This document shows, piece by piece, positions 28,774 to 39,561 of a DNA stretch of 62,105 nt. Within the stretch, counting starts at the first letter, position 1. Each line of letters starts with the position of its first letter. The translations under genes were made by a program, and so were the position numbers. Under the pieces are notes generated by a model. The model saw only the letters and a list, made by a program, of their open reading frames with translations. It made no database searches and had not been told where the DNA came from. The DNA is from Okeania sp. SIO1I7 (GTDB lineage Bacteria > Cyanobacteriota > Cyanobacteriia > Cyanobacteriales > Microcoleaceae). The stretch covers positions 1 through 62,105 of the forward strand of contig JAAHGF010000037.1 of NCBI GenBank assembly GCA_010672585.1, in the 5' to 3' direction.

Positions 28774-29070
28774 AGGGTTTGCGTATGGGAAGTCTTTTTG
28801 CTCTTTGTAGGAGACAGAAGATAACCCACCCCCAACCCCTCCCAACCCACCCCTAGCCCCTCCCCTCCTGGGAGGGGAAGACAGGAGACAGGATAAATGG
28901 GAATGAGCGAAGAGGTAGGAGAAAGAATTGTCCCTTGATTTTTCTGCCTAACTATGCGCCTAAAATACGCTCCTTTTTGAGCATGAAGAGCTGAAAACCA
29001 AGGTATTTCAGACCTAAAAAGGCACTTGTCTTTAATATGTCAATGCTTTTAGATTTAATCAGCAAGCCCT
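28774..29070. mobile_element. MITE-1 copy, 297 bp, TSD AATT
   Basis: AGGGTTTGCGTATGGGAAGT at the left, TTAATCAGCAAGCCCT at the right, AATT on both sides. It is inserted into a duplicated yggU upstream segment, so the intact sequence at 19930-19975 (and 20085-20100) gives the empty site. Confidence 0.88.
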
Positions 29071-29126
29071 AATTAACTCACCAATAAAAATTTACATAAA
29101 TTCCAGAAAAATTAAGAGTTTATGCC

Positions 29127-29669
29127 TCATTCTGTCTCCTGACTCCTATCTTCAAAATAACATTTTTCTAACCAAAATCTAATACCTCTAGCAAATACTC
29201 CATTACTACTATCTTCTAGTTGTGGTGGTAAACTTCCTAGTAAACTTTCTTCTATAGAAAACATATTAACTAACTCCCATTGTCTCTGACTTTTCCTCAG
29301 AAATAACCAATGAAATTTTTGTAATTCAACTACCTGACTACCTGGATATTGCCTTTCTAAAGTTGTCAGAAAAATTTGATTAATATCTTCCTGAAAAAAA
29401 GGCATATCATCTATCGGTAAAGGTTCAAACTCAGGGCGACCTGCTATAACTATATTCCGTTCTAAATAATCTTCATTTGATTGGCGATCGCGTTGAATTT
29501 CACGATTAACATAACCAGGTAAATCTAATATTAAATCTGTAGCTAGAATTTCTAAATCGTCAGAATTTTCCCGGCAAGTAGATTTTTGTTTCGGAGGCTC
29601 AGTTGATTCTATTTTTTCTATTTCTATTCTAGGTTTTCTAGGTCTTCTAGGTCGTCTTTTTCTGACCAT
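29127..29669 (-). CDS. Hypothetical protein with basic N-terminus
   Basis: 180 residues from the ATG at 29669 (MVRKRRPRRPRKPRIEIEKI). An ATG at 29777 would add a 36-residue hydrophobic, AT-biased leader (MLFYLKIFISIITIISTVSD), which I judge less likely. I do not recognise a family. The Arg/Pro-rich start could bind nucleic acid or be a tether. The rest is soluble: DDLEILATDLILDLPGYVNR, an acidic middle (PLPIDDMPFFQEDINQIF), and a C-terminal VFARGIRFWLEKCYF. The look is that of a conserved cyanobacterial unknown. Confidence 0.65.
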   Translation of the reverse strand: MVRKRRPRRPRKPRIEIEKIESTEPPKQKSTCRENSDDLEILATDLILDLPGYVNREIQRDRQSNEDYLERNIVIAGRPEFEPLPIDDMPFFQEDINQIFLTTLERQYPGSQVVELQKFHWLFLRKSQRQWELVNMFSIEESLLGSLPPQLEDSSNGVFARGIRFWLEKCYFEDRSQETE

Positions 29670-30370
29670 CAAATAATTGTCAATGCTCAAAAATAGGGAA
29701 TTAGGTAAAGATAAATTGTCACTAACTGTACTAATAATCGTGATTATAGAAATGAATATTTTCAAATAAAATAGCATTCGCCTCTAGGATTCTATATTGA
29801 TATTTCCCTGAAAGTTATCATGTCTGAAAAATATTTACTGTTCAGTAGTTTTTCCTAATAATTTAATAAGTTTGAGGATTTGAGAATTTCCTAACATTAA
29901 TGGCGACTGCTATAGCAATATTTTTGTAATTGTTATGAGGGGTAGGTTATACTATTTTAAAAAAAAGAATGTTACGAATAATAGGTATAACTAAAAGACA
30001 CATACAAGATATGTTCCTTTGAGAAGAAAGAGAATTTCTGACCTAAAACTGTTATTGAAGTCATTCCCATACGACTCCTGACTCCTAAGAAATACCCTAG
30101 TTATTTGTAGCAAACATTTATCAAATTGGTATTAGAAGTGAAAGCCATCTTTCATTTTATGAAGCTCAAAAAAAACGAAAGATATTTAGCCTTGCATTCT
30201 GCCAAAAATTTTGATAGTATGTAATCATTGGGAAGCGTTTGCTTCGCATAACTATCGTTAACGCACCTACGCATGACTTTTTGTTCAACCTAAATATAGT
30301 ACTATTTATCTGAAGTGACGTTTGAAACAATCGAGCATCAAACATAGCAATACTTTGAATAAAACGCCCC
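29670..30370. other. Intergenic: MITE-2 and unassigned sequence
   Basis: Holds the inverted MITE-2 copy at 29948-30133, then about 230 bp with GCGTTTGCTTCGCATAACTATCGTTAACGC-like palindromic sequence (30237-30267, also seen inverted near 37382-37400). No gene. The ORF reading through pyrF on the same strand is a shadow. Confidence 0.5.
29948..30133. mobile_element. MITE-2 copy (inverted relative to 2032-2236)
   Basis: Shares AAAGAATGTTACGAATAATA and CTAGTTATTTGTAGCAAACA with the copy at 2032, in opposite order and strand, and ends in TTGGTAT. Confidence 0.6.
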
Positions 30371-31075
30371 TTAAATTTCCTGACAAATCCGCTCCAAAGC
30401 CTTTTTTGGGTCAGCAGCAGTAGTAATAGGTCGGCCAATAACAAGATAATCAGCACCAGCCTTAATAGCCTGACTAGGAGTAAGCGATCGCTTCTGGTCT
30501 CCTTTCTCTGCCCAAGTGGGTCTCACTCCCGGACAAACCAACACAAAATCATCACCACAAACCCGCCTCAACTGTTCCACCTCTTGAGGAGAACAAACCG
30601 CCCCACCTAAACCAGATTCCTGAGCCAACAAAGCCATCTGCAAAGCATACTCTGGCAACTCCAGAGGAATTTTGAGGTCAAAAGCCACATCACGAGAAGT
30701 CAAACTGGTCAAAATAGTAATAGCGATTAACCTGGGTGGGTTTTCTCCTGTAACTTTTGCCCCTTCCACAACAGATTCTTGAGCAGCAGTCAAAGCCACT
30801 CTGCCAGCAGTAGCATGGACGGTCAACAGATCGACACCATAACTAGCAGCAGCTCGACAAGCTCCAGCAACAGTATTAGGAATATCGTGAAACTTTAAAT
30901 CCAGAAAAATCCGCTTCTGACGTTCTTTGAGAATTGAGAGAATTTTTGGGCCACAACTAACAAACAATTCTAGACCAACCTTCCACCAGATTATTTCCGG
31001 TAATTTGTCTATCAGAGCGATCGCTGCTACCTCAGTAGGAACATCCAACGGGACAATAATTTTATCAATATTCAT
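30371..31075 (-). CDS. pyrF: Orotidine 5'-phosphate decarboxylase
   Basis: 234 residues. The catalytic signature [12 protein letters not shown] (Asp-x-Lys-x-x-Asp) is intact at about 58-69. The N-terminal IIVPLDVPT strand, TVHATAGR, the C-terminal VLVCPGVRP and [20 protein letters not shown] phosphate-binding region complete the OMP decarboxylase barrel. Catalyses OMP to UMP, last step of pyrimidine synthesis. The start is a TTG-ATG pair; I take the ATG. Its upstream region is a tandem-repeat array over 1 kb long, so the promoter lies in or before repeats. Confidence 0.96.
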   Translation of the reverse strand: MNIDKIIVPLDVPTEVAAIALIDKLPEIIWWKVGLELFVSCGPKILSILKERQKRIFLDLKFHDIPNTVAGACRAAASYGVDLLTVHATAGRVALTAAQESVVEGAKVTGENPPRLIAITILTSLTSRDVAFDLKIPLELPEYALQMALLAQESGLGGAVCSPQEVEQLRRVCGDDFVLVCPGVRPTWAEKGDQKRSLTPSQAIKAGADYLVIGRPITTAADPKKALERICQEI

Positions 31076-31089
31076 CAATTTCGTTACAA

Positions 31090-32275
31090 TCTAAGAGGTT
31101 ATAGTTATAAGCGCTTGCAGAATAAATATTTTGCACAATTCTCAGTTGTCTGTATTTTCAGTAGACAAACAAAACTAAGACGTTGTAGTTTTGATTGATT
31201 TCCACCTAGAGATTTTCTCTCGGTCTGAGTCAGAATTTTTATCTACTGATTTGTTCAGACTTGTAGTCTCAACAAAAGTATTGATTAATTTTGAGTTGTC
31301 TATTTCTGAGCAATGAAACAAACAAACAAACAAACAAAACTAAGACGTTGTAGTTTTGAGTCATTTCCACCTAGAGAATTTCTCTCGGTAGCAAAAGTAT
31401 TAATTAATTTTGAGTTGTCTATTTCTGAGCAATGAAACAAAAAAACTAAGACGTTACAGTTTTGAGTCATTTCCACCTAGAGATTTTCCCCTCCATCTGA
31501 GTCAGAATTTCTCTCTACTGATTTGTTCAGACTTTGAGTCTAAGCAAAAGTATTAATTAATTTTGAGTTGTCTATTTCTGGGCAATGAAACAAAAAAAAC
31601 TAAGACGTTACAGTTTTGAGTCATTTCTGCCTAGAGATTTTCCCCTCCATCTGAGTCAGAATTTCTCTCTACTGATTTGTTCAGACTTTGAGTCTAAGCA
31701 AAAGTATTAATTAATTTTGAGTTGTCTATTTCTGGGCAATGAAACAAAAAAAACTAAGACGTTACAGTTTTGAGTCATTTCCACCTAGAGATTTTCTCTC
31801 GGTGTGAGTCAGAATTGTTGTCTACTGATTTGTTCAGACTTTGAGTCTAAGCAAAAGTATTAATTAATTTTGAGTTGTCTATTTCTAAGCAATGAAACAA
31901 AAAAAACTAAGACGTTACAGTTTTGAGTCATTTCCACCTAGAGATTTTCTCTCGGTAGCAAAAGTATTAATTAATTTTAAGTTATCTATTTCTGGGCAAT
32001 GAAACAAAAAAAACTAAGACGTTACAGTTTTGAATCATTTCCACCTAGAGAATTTCTCTCGGTGTGAGTCAGAATTTCTCTCTACTGATTTGTTCAGACT
32101 TTGAGTCTAAGCAAAAGTATTAATTAATTTTAAGTTATCTATTTCTGAGCAATGAAACAAAAAAACTAAGACGTTACAGTTTTGAGTCATTTCCACCTAG
32201 AGAATTTCTCTCGGTGTGAGTCAGAATTTCTCTCTACTAATTTTTTCATACTTTAAGTCTCAACAAAAGTATTAA
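31090..32275. repeat. Tandem array of 154- and 105-bp units between tyrS and pyrF
   Basis: ACTAAGACGTT recurs at about 31175, 31339, 31444, 31600, 31753, 31907, 32012 and 32165. The long unit holds TTTTGAGTCATTTCCACC, TAGAGATTTTCTCTCGGT, GTGAGTCAGAATTTCTCTCT, ACTGATTTGTTCAGACTTTG, AGCAAAAGTATTAATTAATT and GTTGTCTATTTCTGGGC. The 105-bp units lack the 49-bp GTGAGTCAG...GAGTCTAA part exactly. Eight units. The array starts about 100 bp from pyrF and its last unit merges with the tyrS stop codon. Confidence 0.9.
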
Positions 32276-33490
32276 TTAATCCTTCATCAAGCGGACAAAA
32301 TTTTTCTTACCCACCCGTAGAACCTTACCATCAAGGTCTGTCGGGGAGTCAAAAGTCAAATTCTGGTCTGAAATACGGTCGTCATCCAAACGTACAGCTC
32401 CCCCAGCAATTTTTTTCCTAGCTTCAGAACTACTCTTACATAAACCACTAGCACTAACAATATAAAACAACTTCGCTGGAAACTCCACATTAGCCAAAGA
32501 AAACTCTGGCACTGCCTCAGTTTGACTCATATCTCCCTCAAGCACCACTTTCAAAGCCGTTTTTTGAGCCAACAAAGCAGCTTCCCTACCGTGGTACTGA
32601 GATGCAATATCCAAGGCCAACAACTTTTGTCTTTCACGAGGATTTTCTGGCAGAGTCTCAAGAGCTAAATTTGTCAATAATTCAAAATACTGTTCTATCT
32701 GGTCATCAGGAATTTTTTCCAACTTAGAATACATAGTCAGAGGGTCTTCCGATAAACCCACATAATTTCCCAGAGACTTAGACATTTTCTGTACCCCATC
32801 AGTCCCCAACAAAATCGGCATCAACAGACCAAACTGAGTTTTTTTACCAAAATGCCGTTGTAAATCTCGTCCCACAGCAATATTAAACTTTTGGTCAGTA
32901 CCCCCCAACTCCACATCAGCATCCACAGCCACAGAGTCATAACCTTGCATCAAGGGATAAAGAAACTCATGGATATAGATAGGGCTTTCCTGCTGATAAC
33001 GGAGAGCAAAACCTTCCTTAGCCAACATTTGCCCCACCGTCATTGTTGCCAAAAGTTCCAGAATATTTGCCAAGTCTAATTTAGAAAGCCATTCTGAGTT
33101 GTAGCGAATTTCCAACCGCCCTGGCGTGTCAAAATCTAATATAGGTCGGACTTGCTCTAAATAAGTTTTGGCATTTTCTCGCACCTGTTCGGAAGTTAAC
33201 TGTTTTCGGACTTCAGATTTCCCAGTAGGGTCGCCAATTCTTGCAGTAAAATCTCCTATGATTAATACTGCTGTATGTCCAGCATCCTGAAAAGCCCGGA
33301 GTTTACGAACTGGGATACTATGGCCTAAATGAATATCTGCTCCTGTGGGGTCAATTCCTAATTTAACTCGCAAAGGTCGGTCTGAGTTGGCCAATCTCTG
33401 AAGTAAGTTTTCATCAGGATTTGTAGAATCTGGTCTATCTGGAAAAATTTCGCTGATACCGCGACGCAGCCATGTAAATTTATCAGTCAT
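32276..33490 (-). CDS. tyrS: Tyrosyl-tRNA synthetase
   Basis: 404 residues, class I synthetase. The HIGH-type motif is [11 protein letters not shown] near 57-67, then [15 protein letters not shown], and tyrosine-pocket [22 protein letters not shown]. The KMSKS motif [12 protein letters not shown] is near 230, and a C-terminal S4 RNA-binding domain ([23 protein letters not shown]) is present. Full length. The stop codon TAA is the start of the tandem array's AATTAATACTTTTG unit, read from the other strand. Confidence 0.97.
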   Translation of the reverse strand: MTDKFTWLRRGISEIFPDRPDSTNPDENLLQRLANSDRPLRVKLGIDPTGADIHLGHSIPVRKLRAFQDAGHTAVLIIGDFTARIGDPTGKSEVRKQLTSEQVRENAKTYLEQVRPILDFDTPGRLEIRYNSEWLSKLDLANILELLATMTVGQMLAKEGFALRYQQESPIYIHEFLYPLMQGYDSVAVDADVELGGTDQKFNIAVGRDLQRHFGKKTQFGLLMPILLGTDGVQKMSKSLGNYVGLSEDPLTMYSKLEKIPDDQIEQYFELLTNLALETLPENPRERQKLLALDIASQYHGREAALLAQKTALKVVLEGDMSQTEAVPEFSLANVEFPAKLFYIVSASGLCKSSSEARKKIAGGAVRLDDDRISDQNLTFDSPTDLDGKVLRVGKKNFVRLMKD

Positions 33491-34927
33491 TATTTAGTTT
33501 GAATTTATTAATATATAGCAATCAGGAATGAGTTGTGAGAATTGAGATGTTCCTTAAAAGTGTAGAATATAGCAATTATTATATTCATATGATACGTTTT
33601 TTCTTCTTCTCTGTTCCCTCCATACCTGTTCCCTATTCCCTAAAGCAAAAGTTTCCAATATCTCACAACTCAAATCATATTGCTATAGCTTGATTTTGGG
33701 AGTTAAATCTAAAGAAACTGATGGTTTAAGTTATTCAGCAACTCTATACTTAAAGTTGTAGTTAAGCAAAGAGATAATTTAGATTATACGTTTTCTATTC
33801 CCTTTAGCCGAAATTGGACTATATACTTTCAAAGTTAAACCTGTGAGAAATATAAAACTGCATAGCATATTTAATCCAAAGATTATAGGAATGTTCAGTT
33901 TTAGTATATGTAAAAATAATTGTGTTTCACCCTCCTGAATAATTAGGAATACTAAATTCGCATAAATTATCTATGAATATAATTCAACGCCAAGCATTAA
34001 GTCATCAACAATTCAATCAAGTCAGAATTCAAAATTCTCAAGTCAGAAGTGAGGAAAAATGCTAGAGCCTAGAAGTTTGATCGAAAAGGAGATTTTAACT
34101 ACTATTAAACAATCAATATTTCAAAATCTCAAAAAACTTCATTCTGCTGTAATTCGCCAAACTTAGAGCTTCTTTCTCCTATTTCTTACTTTTGTCGTCA
34201 TGCTGTACTTTTCGAGGGAAGTTTTAGCTCCCACACCTTTAAAGGAGGAATCAGAATTGAAATGTTTCAGATTATCTAGTTACTTATAATCCTAGATTAC
34301 TTAAATCCTTGAACGACCAATTATTGATAAGCCAGTGCGATAAAAGTTAAACGATTATTCCTGTTTGTACAACACTAATATACACAAAAAGTAACCTCAT
34401 ACTAGCTCAATAATGACAACTAAACTTTATTATTTTACAAATTTTTCTATATTTTCCTGCTTAATAAACTAAGGTATTTGAATGATTTACTATGAAATTT
34501 ATCATAGTTATAAGGGATGTTAAATTTTCTTCTTCCCCGTTCCCTACAACCTGGATTTTACCGAAAATAAAGGTCTAAATCCTCTCCTTTAAAGGAGAAA
34601 AAAGCGGTCAAGGGATGGCGAGGAAACCTAGCAATATCCATGAGACCAAAAGAAGAAAAATTTTTCCTTAATGCGTCAATCCTTTCCTTGAAAAGAAGAG
34701 GTAATTATTAATTATTAATAATTGAACGCACTTATGATAATAATTGCTATAGTTTAACAAATAATTCCTTTGAAAAGTAGCAAAACTATTAGCAGTATAA
34801 TTAGTCAAGATAATCAGCTAATCTTTCAAAATATATCTAAAATACCTTAAATAATTACTAGAGCTGTACCTTAAATAATTACTAGGACTGCTCAAATATG
34901 AAATCTAGTCAAGGAAGTTAAATCAAA
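33491..34927. other. Long intergenic: decayed small ORF, family-S repeat, direct repeat
   Basis: Contains a broken membrane-peptide ORF (34059-34285), a family-S repeat (34545-34715: CTCTCCTTTAAAGGAGAAAA, AGCGGTCAAGGGATGGCGAG, CCTTTCCTTGAAAAGAAGAG) and a 25-bp direct repeat ACCTTAAATAATTACTAG at about 34846 and 34869. A Shine-Dalgarno AAGGAAG (34911-34917) precedes the GTG start of the next gene. Confidence 0.5.
34059..34285 (+). pseudogene. Possible broken small membrane-protein gene
   Basis: ATG at 34059, preceded by GAGG, opens MLEPRSLIEKEILTTIKQSI...HSAVIRQT, then TAG at 34164. The same frame continues as SFFLLFLTFVVMLYFSREVL then APTPLKEESE to a TAA. A cytoplasmic helix, a hydrophobic segment and a signal-like VLA cut site would make one small anchored or exported protein if the TAG were sense. 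Low confidence: it may be chance, or the 5' end of a lost gene. Confidence 0.25.
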
Positions 34928-36862
34928 GTGTCCACCAACGCCCTCCCACATAAGCAAACTACAAAATCTCGGTCTGAAATTTCACCAGTCTTTGAATTTG
35001 TTCAATCTGTCAGTAAAGTAACAGCAGGTACTGTACTAGGCATTACCATGCTAACTAGCTCATTAGTTGCTGGTGGACTGGTAGGTTTGGCAATCAGCTT
35101 CCGTAACTTGCCAGACGTTCGGGTACTAAAAAATTACACACCTTCAGAAACAACTCACATATATGATGTCAAGGGTAGACCATTGGCTAGTCTCCACGAT
35201 GAGGCCAACCGAGAAGTCATACCCCTAAACCAAATTTCTCCAGACTTAAAACGAGCAGTTCTAGCGATCGAGGATAGTAACTTCTACAATCACTACGGAA
35301 TCTATCCTATCGGAATTATGCGTGCTTTTGTGGCCAACTTAGAGCGGGGTAGAACTGTTGAAGGTGGTTCTACTGTTACTATGCAGTTGGTGAAAAATTT
35401 GTTTCTCTCCCCAACAGCCAAATTAAGTAGGAAAGTGGCTGAAGCAGTTTTGGCAATTAGGATGGAACAAATTCTCGATAAAAACGAAATTTTAGAATTG
35501 TACCTCAACCAAATTTACTGGGGTCATAATCTCTATGGAGTTGAGACTGCAGCAAAAAGCTATTTTAATAAATCCTCCAAGGATTTAACTTTGGCTGAAG
35601 CTGCCTTGATGGCAGGTATGATTCCTGCGCCAGAAGAGTATAGTCCATTTATTAATTACCAAAAATCCAAGCAACGCCAAGCCACTGTTTTAGCAAGACT
35701 GCGCGAACTTAATTGGATTACTGCTGAAGAGGAAGCAGAGGCTCTCAAGCAACCATTGTTAGTGGGTAAAGTGACCTCTTTTCGTCAGAGTGAACTTCCT
35801 TATATTACTGATGCAGTTGTTCAGGAGTTAACTGAAAGGTTTGGTAAAGATGCTGTTCTTAAGGGAGGAATGCGGATACAAACAACCATTGATATGAATT
35901 TCCAGCGGATGGCTGAAAGAACTGTGACTGAATGGCATGAAATCTTATATTACCGTGGGACTTATCGGAGTTGGGATAAAGGTCAAATGGCATTAGTGGC
36001 AGTGGACCCACGCACCCACTTTGTGCGGGCAATGGTTGGTGGGGCAGATTTTAAGAGTAGTCAATATAATCGTGCTGTTCAAGCTCGCAGGCAACCAGGT
36101 TCTGCTTTTAAGCCTTTTGTTTATTACACTGCTTTTGCTTCGGGTAGATATTCCCCATATTCGGTTGTGTCTGATACTCGAGTTAGTTATCCAGATGGTA
36201 ATGGTTATTACTCTCCTCGAAATTATGGTGGTGGATATTCTGGCTCTGTTAGTATTCGTAAGGCTTTGGAGTCTTCTTTGAATATACCAGCGGTGAAAAT
36301 TGGTCAATATGTTGGACTTAATAAGGTAATTGAGGTTTGTCGCATTTTAGGGATTAAGAGTCCGATGGAACCTGTTATTTCTTTACCACTTGGTTCGGTT
36401 GATTTGACACCTCTGGAGATGGCTGGTGCTTATGCGACTTTTGCTAATAATGGTTGGCATTCTGATACTACTTTTATTGTGCAGGTGACAGATACCAGTG
36501 GAAATGTCTTGTTGGATAATACTCCTAAACCTAAGTTGGTTTTAAATCAGTGGGCTGTCGCATCACTTAATAGTGTATTGGTGGGGGTAATTGAACGAGG
36601 TACTGCTACTAGAGCTAAGATTGGCCGTCAGGCTGCTGGAAAAACTGGTACGACTTCTTCTGAACGAGATGTTTGGTTTGTAGGTTATACGCCTCAGTTG
36701 GCAACGGCTGTTTGGGTGGGCAATGATGATTATCGGCCTCTAAACTATGGTGCTACTGGTGGTACTACTGTTGCACCGATCTGGCGTGATTTTATGAACC
36801 AAGCCTTGAGAGGACAGCGTCGCGAATATTTTCCTCCAGCATATAAGTTTGATCGGCCATAA
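34928..36862 (+). CDS. Penicillin-binding protein 1A-type transglycosylase/transpeptidase
   Basis: 644 residues starting at GTG, with Shine-Dalgarno AAGGAAG 10 bases upstream. Bifunctional class A PBP. The membrane anchor is near 30-58 (VTAGTVLGITMLTSSLVAGG). GT51 glycosyltransferase motifs are IEDSNFYNHYGI, GGSTVTMQLVKNLFL, EILELYLNQIYWG and LAEAALMAGM-PAPEEYSP. Transpeptidase motifs are SAFK in RRQPGSAFKPFVY, SLN in ALESSLNIPAVK and KTG in AAGKTGTTSSERDVWFVGY. It builds and cross-links peptidoglycan in the periplasm (family knowledge). The C-terminus ends soon after the transpeptidase domain, so it lacks extra C-terminal modules. Confidence 0.95.
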   Translation: MSTNALPHKQTTKSRSEISPVFEFVQSVSKVTAGTVLGITMLTSSLVAGGLVGLAISFRNLPDVRVLKNYTPSETTHIYDVKGRPLASLHDEANREVIPLNQISPDLKRAVLAIEDSNFYNHYGIYPIGIMRAFVANLERGRTVEGGSTVTMQLVKNLFLSPTAKLSRKVAEAVLAIRMEQILDKNEILELYLNQIYWGHNLYGVETAAKSYFNKSSKDLTLAEAALMAGMIPAPEEYSPFINYQKSKQRQATVLARLRELNWITAEEEAEALKQPLLVGKVTSFRQSELPYITDAVVQELTERFGKDAVLKGGMRIQTTIDMNFQRMAERTVTEWHEILYYRGTYRSWDKGQMALVAVDPRTHFVRAMVGGADFKSSQYNRAVQARRQPGSAFKPFVYYTAFASGRYSPYSVVSDTRVSYPDGNGYYSPRNYGGGYSGSVSIRKALESSLNIPAVKIGQYVGLNKVIEVCRILGIKSPMEPVISLPLGSVDLTPLEMAGAYATFANNGWHSDTTFIVQVTDTSGNVLLDNTPKPKLVLNQWAVASLNSVLVGVIERGTATRAKIGRQAAGKTGTTSSERDVWFVGYTPQLATAVWVGNDDYRPLNYGATGGTTVAPIWRDFMNQALRGQRREYFPPAYKFDRP

Positions 36863-36879
36863 ATTAGTGTCTAATAAGT

Positions 36880-37177
36880 GGGGCTTGCTGAAAAAGTCTT
36901 TTGGTAAGGGGAGGAGTCAGGAGTCAGGAGTCAACCCACCCGCGGACCCCTGCCAACCCACCCCTAACCCCTCCCTTCCTGGGAGGGGAAGTCAGGAGGA
37001 ACGGGGAATTATATGAGGAGGTAGTTGGATATTTTGTCCCTTGATTTTTCTGACCTTGTGTGCCCAAAATGCTCACTTTTTGTAGCTCTGAGGCATCAAA
37101 AACCAGGCACTTTTTTCGACATTAAAAAGACTAAAGCCTTTATCTGTCAATGCTTTGAGATTTAATCAGCAAACCCT
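36880..37177. mobile_element. MITE-1 copy, 298 bp, TSD AAGT
   Basis: GGGGCTTGCTGAAAAAGTCT at the left and TTTAATCAGCAAACCCT at the right, flanked by AAGT at 36876-36879 and 37178-37181. The non-palindromic duplication AAGT fixes the target length at 4 bp. Confidence 0.9.
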
Positions 37178-37181
37178 AAGT

Positions 37182-37870
37182 AAATAAGGTAGAGCGAATT
37201 TCAAAGTTGTGAACCCCCTGAATTGATTTATGGTTTATGGGGATTCTTGAGATTCTCCCGGTGTTGTCCTTGGAGGACAAAGCGGAATTTCTAACCATTG
37301 CTGATTAGGGCTTTCTGTTGCCTCTTTCAGAGGATTTGCGCTTTTTCCGTTTGTCATGCTACAAATATATGGCGAAGCGTTAACGATAGTTATGCGCTAG
37401 CAAGACAATGCACTTGCCTCTAATATCTAGCCTCTTTCTGGTCTTAAGGTCGCTCCATAGACTTAGACTGCTAGCCCAGCAACCTAATTTTATCTACAAA
37501 TAGAACACTATTAAATATCTCTAATAATAAAAAATAAAATCAATTATTGTAGATAAATCATCTATTTTTTCTCCCTACTCCCTCTTTTCCCAAGAGGTCT
37601 ATTGGGAGCAACATTGATTGATTTTTCCTGGGTCATGCTACGCAAACATCTGGAGGCAAGGCTAATTCATTGTCGTCAGAGAATATTTATATGGATATGA
37701 AATACATTTAATTGTGCAAATATTACGAATTTCCCCCTAACCCCATATTCCCCTCCTGGGAGGGTTAGGGGTGGGTTCCCATCTCCCTATCTTTTTAGTG
37801 ACAATAAATTGACCCTGACATCTGGAGGTTCCTGCCCTCAGTAGAGCGCTCAACCAACGTTGAGATAAAT
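37182..37870. other. Intergenic repeats and unassigned sequence
   Basis: Includes a palindrome-like GGCGAAGCGTTAACGATAGTTATGCG segment (37372-37398) and a copy, inverted, of the sequence at 49766-49835 (37663-37722: GGCTAATTCATTGTCGTCAG...ATACATTTAATTGTGCAAAT). MITE-3-like CTAATAATAAAAAATAAAAT is near 37520. No gene. Confidence 0.5.
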
Positions 37871-38116
37871 AGGGTGTGCTGAAAAAGTATTATGAGTGAG
37901 GTTAGGAGAACCGAGTCAGGAGGACCGAGTCAGGAGAAATGGGAATTATATGAGGAGGTAGGAGTAAGAATTGTAAGAGTGATTTTTCTGCCCAACTCTT
38001 GCCCAAAATGCGCTCCTTTTTGACCTTGAGCAACCGAAAAGCTGGCACTATTTTTTCAACCTAAAATAGCCCAAACCTTTATCTATCAATGCTTTGATGT
38101 TTAATCAGCAAGCCCT
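37871..38116. mobile_element. MITE-1 copy, 246 bp, TSD AAAT
   Basis: AGGGTGTGCTGAAAAAGTAT at the left, TTTAATCAGCAAGCCCT at the right, AAAT at 37867-37870 and 38117-38120: a second non-AATT duplication confirming 4 bp. Confidence 0.9.
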
Positions 38117-38591
38117 AAATACATAAAAGAAAACTATAAGTTTGTATCTCTTAAGATATATTCTATTTTTAATTTTTCCGATCTGAATCAAAGGTCTAAG
38201 TAGAATTTTTTTGTTTGTTGCTAAATAAAACTAAATTAAAAACCAAGCAGTACAACAATAAATTCCTAATTCTTCTTGTCTTGATGTTTTTGACGCTCTC
38301 AAAAAAAATGTATTTACTAAATACCTAAAATACCAAAATGCAAGATAATTTTTTTTATTAATTCCTAGAATCAACAGCTTGGGTTAAAGAAAATAACTTT
38401 GTTAATGGGTAAGTATGATTATAGATTGAAAGTGACTTAATGATGGGTTCAAATCATACCGTCATTCGGAAAAGCGAAAAAACTGCTTATTTCTATAATT
38501 TCTATAACTTCAAAAAATCAAAAAATTTTCCCAAAAAACTGTTTGAAATAATTTGCTTAATATATTAAATCGTTATTTATCTTGTATTCAA
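38117..38591. other. Intergenic, no feature seen
   Basis: AT-rich, no ORF or repeat recognised. Confidence 0.4.
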
Positions 38592-38915
38592 TTAGGAATG
38601 TTTTTCTAATTCTGACTTCATTCTTTCTAAAGTTGTGTGCATTTGATCGAACATTTGTTGAGGACTAATGCCAAATTGATTTAACTGAGTTTTAAGTTGT
38701 TCCATAGTCATTTGAGCCATAAAATCTTCTGATAATTCAAAACGCTTCATAAAAATTCGGTAGCGCTCCATAATTGATTCCATCTTTTCAATATAAATTT
38801 TTTTACCTTCTCGATCGAATTTACCATAATCACTTCCTACCTTAATTAAAGATTGATAATCTTCAAATAATTGTTTAGCTTCCTGTTGAACTACTTCTGA
38901 ATCAAAAAATCCCAT
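38592..38915 (-). CDS. DUF1825 family protein
   Basis: 107 residues, a small helical protein conserved across cyanobacteria. MGFFDSEVVQQEAKQLFEDY is the family N-terminus. The rest is amphipathic helix (KKIYIEKMESIMERYRIFMKRFELSEDFMAQM) ending in GISPQQMFDQMHTTLERMKSEL. No known function, no membrane segment. Monocistronic. Confidence 0.92.
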   Translation of the reverse strand: MGFFDSEVVQQEAKQLFEDYQSLIKVGSDYGKFDREGKKIYIEKMESIMERYRIFMKRFELSEDFMAQMTMEQLKTQLNQFGISPQQMFDQMHTTLERMKSELEKHS

Positions 38916-39277
38916 AACTTTCCTTATTTAAAATCTAAAATTATATCAACTAAATTTTTAAGTTTAGAACTACCCTAATTTAACAATTGTGATATTAACA
39001 TGACACCTGTTTGTTAGGTAACTCCATTACTTATAGTAGTATAACATCAATTTTATTTCTACCATTGACAAAAAATAGTGTGGAAATACCCCCATATTGG
39101 TTCGTCAAGCCGAAATTTTATTTATTGTATTTATATAGAGTTTACATTTAAGTTATGAAAATCCTTTTGAGAAAAAGTAAATAGGCAACAGAGAATAGAG
39201 AATTAAGTATAGAAATATTTTTTGTGGTGGAAAAAATAGCTTAATTCATAGATATTTCATTCAATATTGTGATAATT
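38916..39277. other. Intergenic, no feature seen
   Basis: Upstream region of the DUF1825 gene; nothing recognised. Confidence 0.4.
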
Positions 39278-39531
39278 AAGGTTTGCTTATGGAAGTTTTT
39301 TGGTATGAAGTAGGACTCAACCCACCCCCAGCCCCTCCCAGGAGTAGAAGTCAGGAGGAATGGGAAATTTAGAGGAGTTAGTCGGATATTTTATCCCTTG
39401 ATTTTTCTGCAATTATTCTGCCTTTTATCCTAACTTTTTGGTCGGTCAAGCTTAAAAAGTTGCACTTTTTTCGTTATAAAAAGGCACTTACCTTTATCTG
39501 TAAATACTTTTAGATTTAATCAGCAAACCCT
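39278..39531. mobile_element. MITE-1 copy, 254 bp, TSD AATT
   Basis: AAGGTTTGCTTATGGAAGTT at the left and TTTAATCAGCAAACCCT at the right, AATT both sides, followed by an AATTATT microsatellite (39532-39577) that reaches the dtd stop codon. Confidence 0.87.
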
Positions 39532-39561
39532 AATTAATTATTAATTATTAATTATTAATTA

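Noticed and set aside
30166-30456. 96-aa ORF overlapping the pyrF end
   Set aside because: The first part is pyrF in another frame and the rest is intergenic; leucine run is a shadow.
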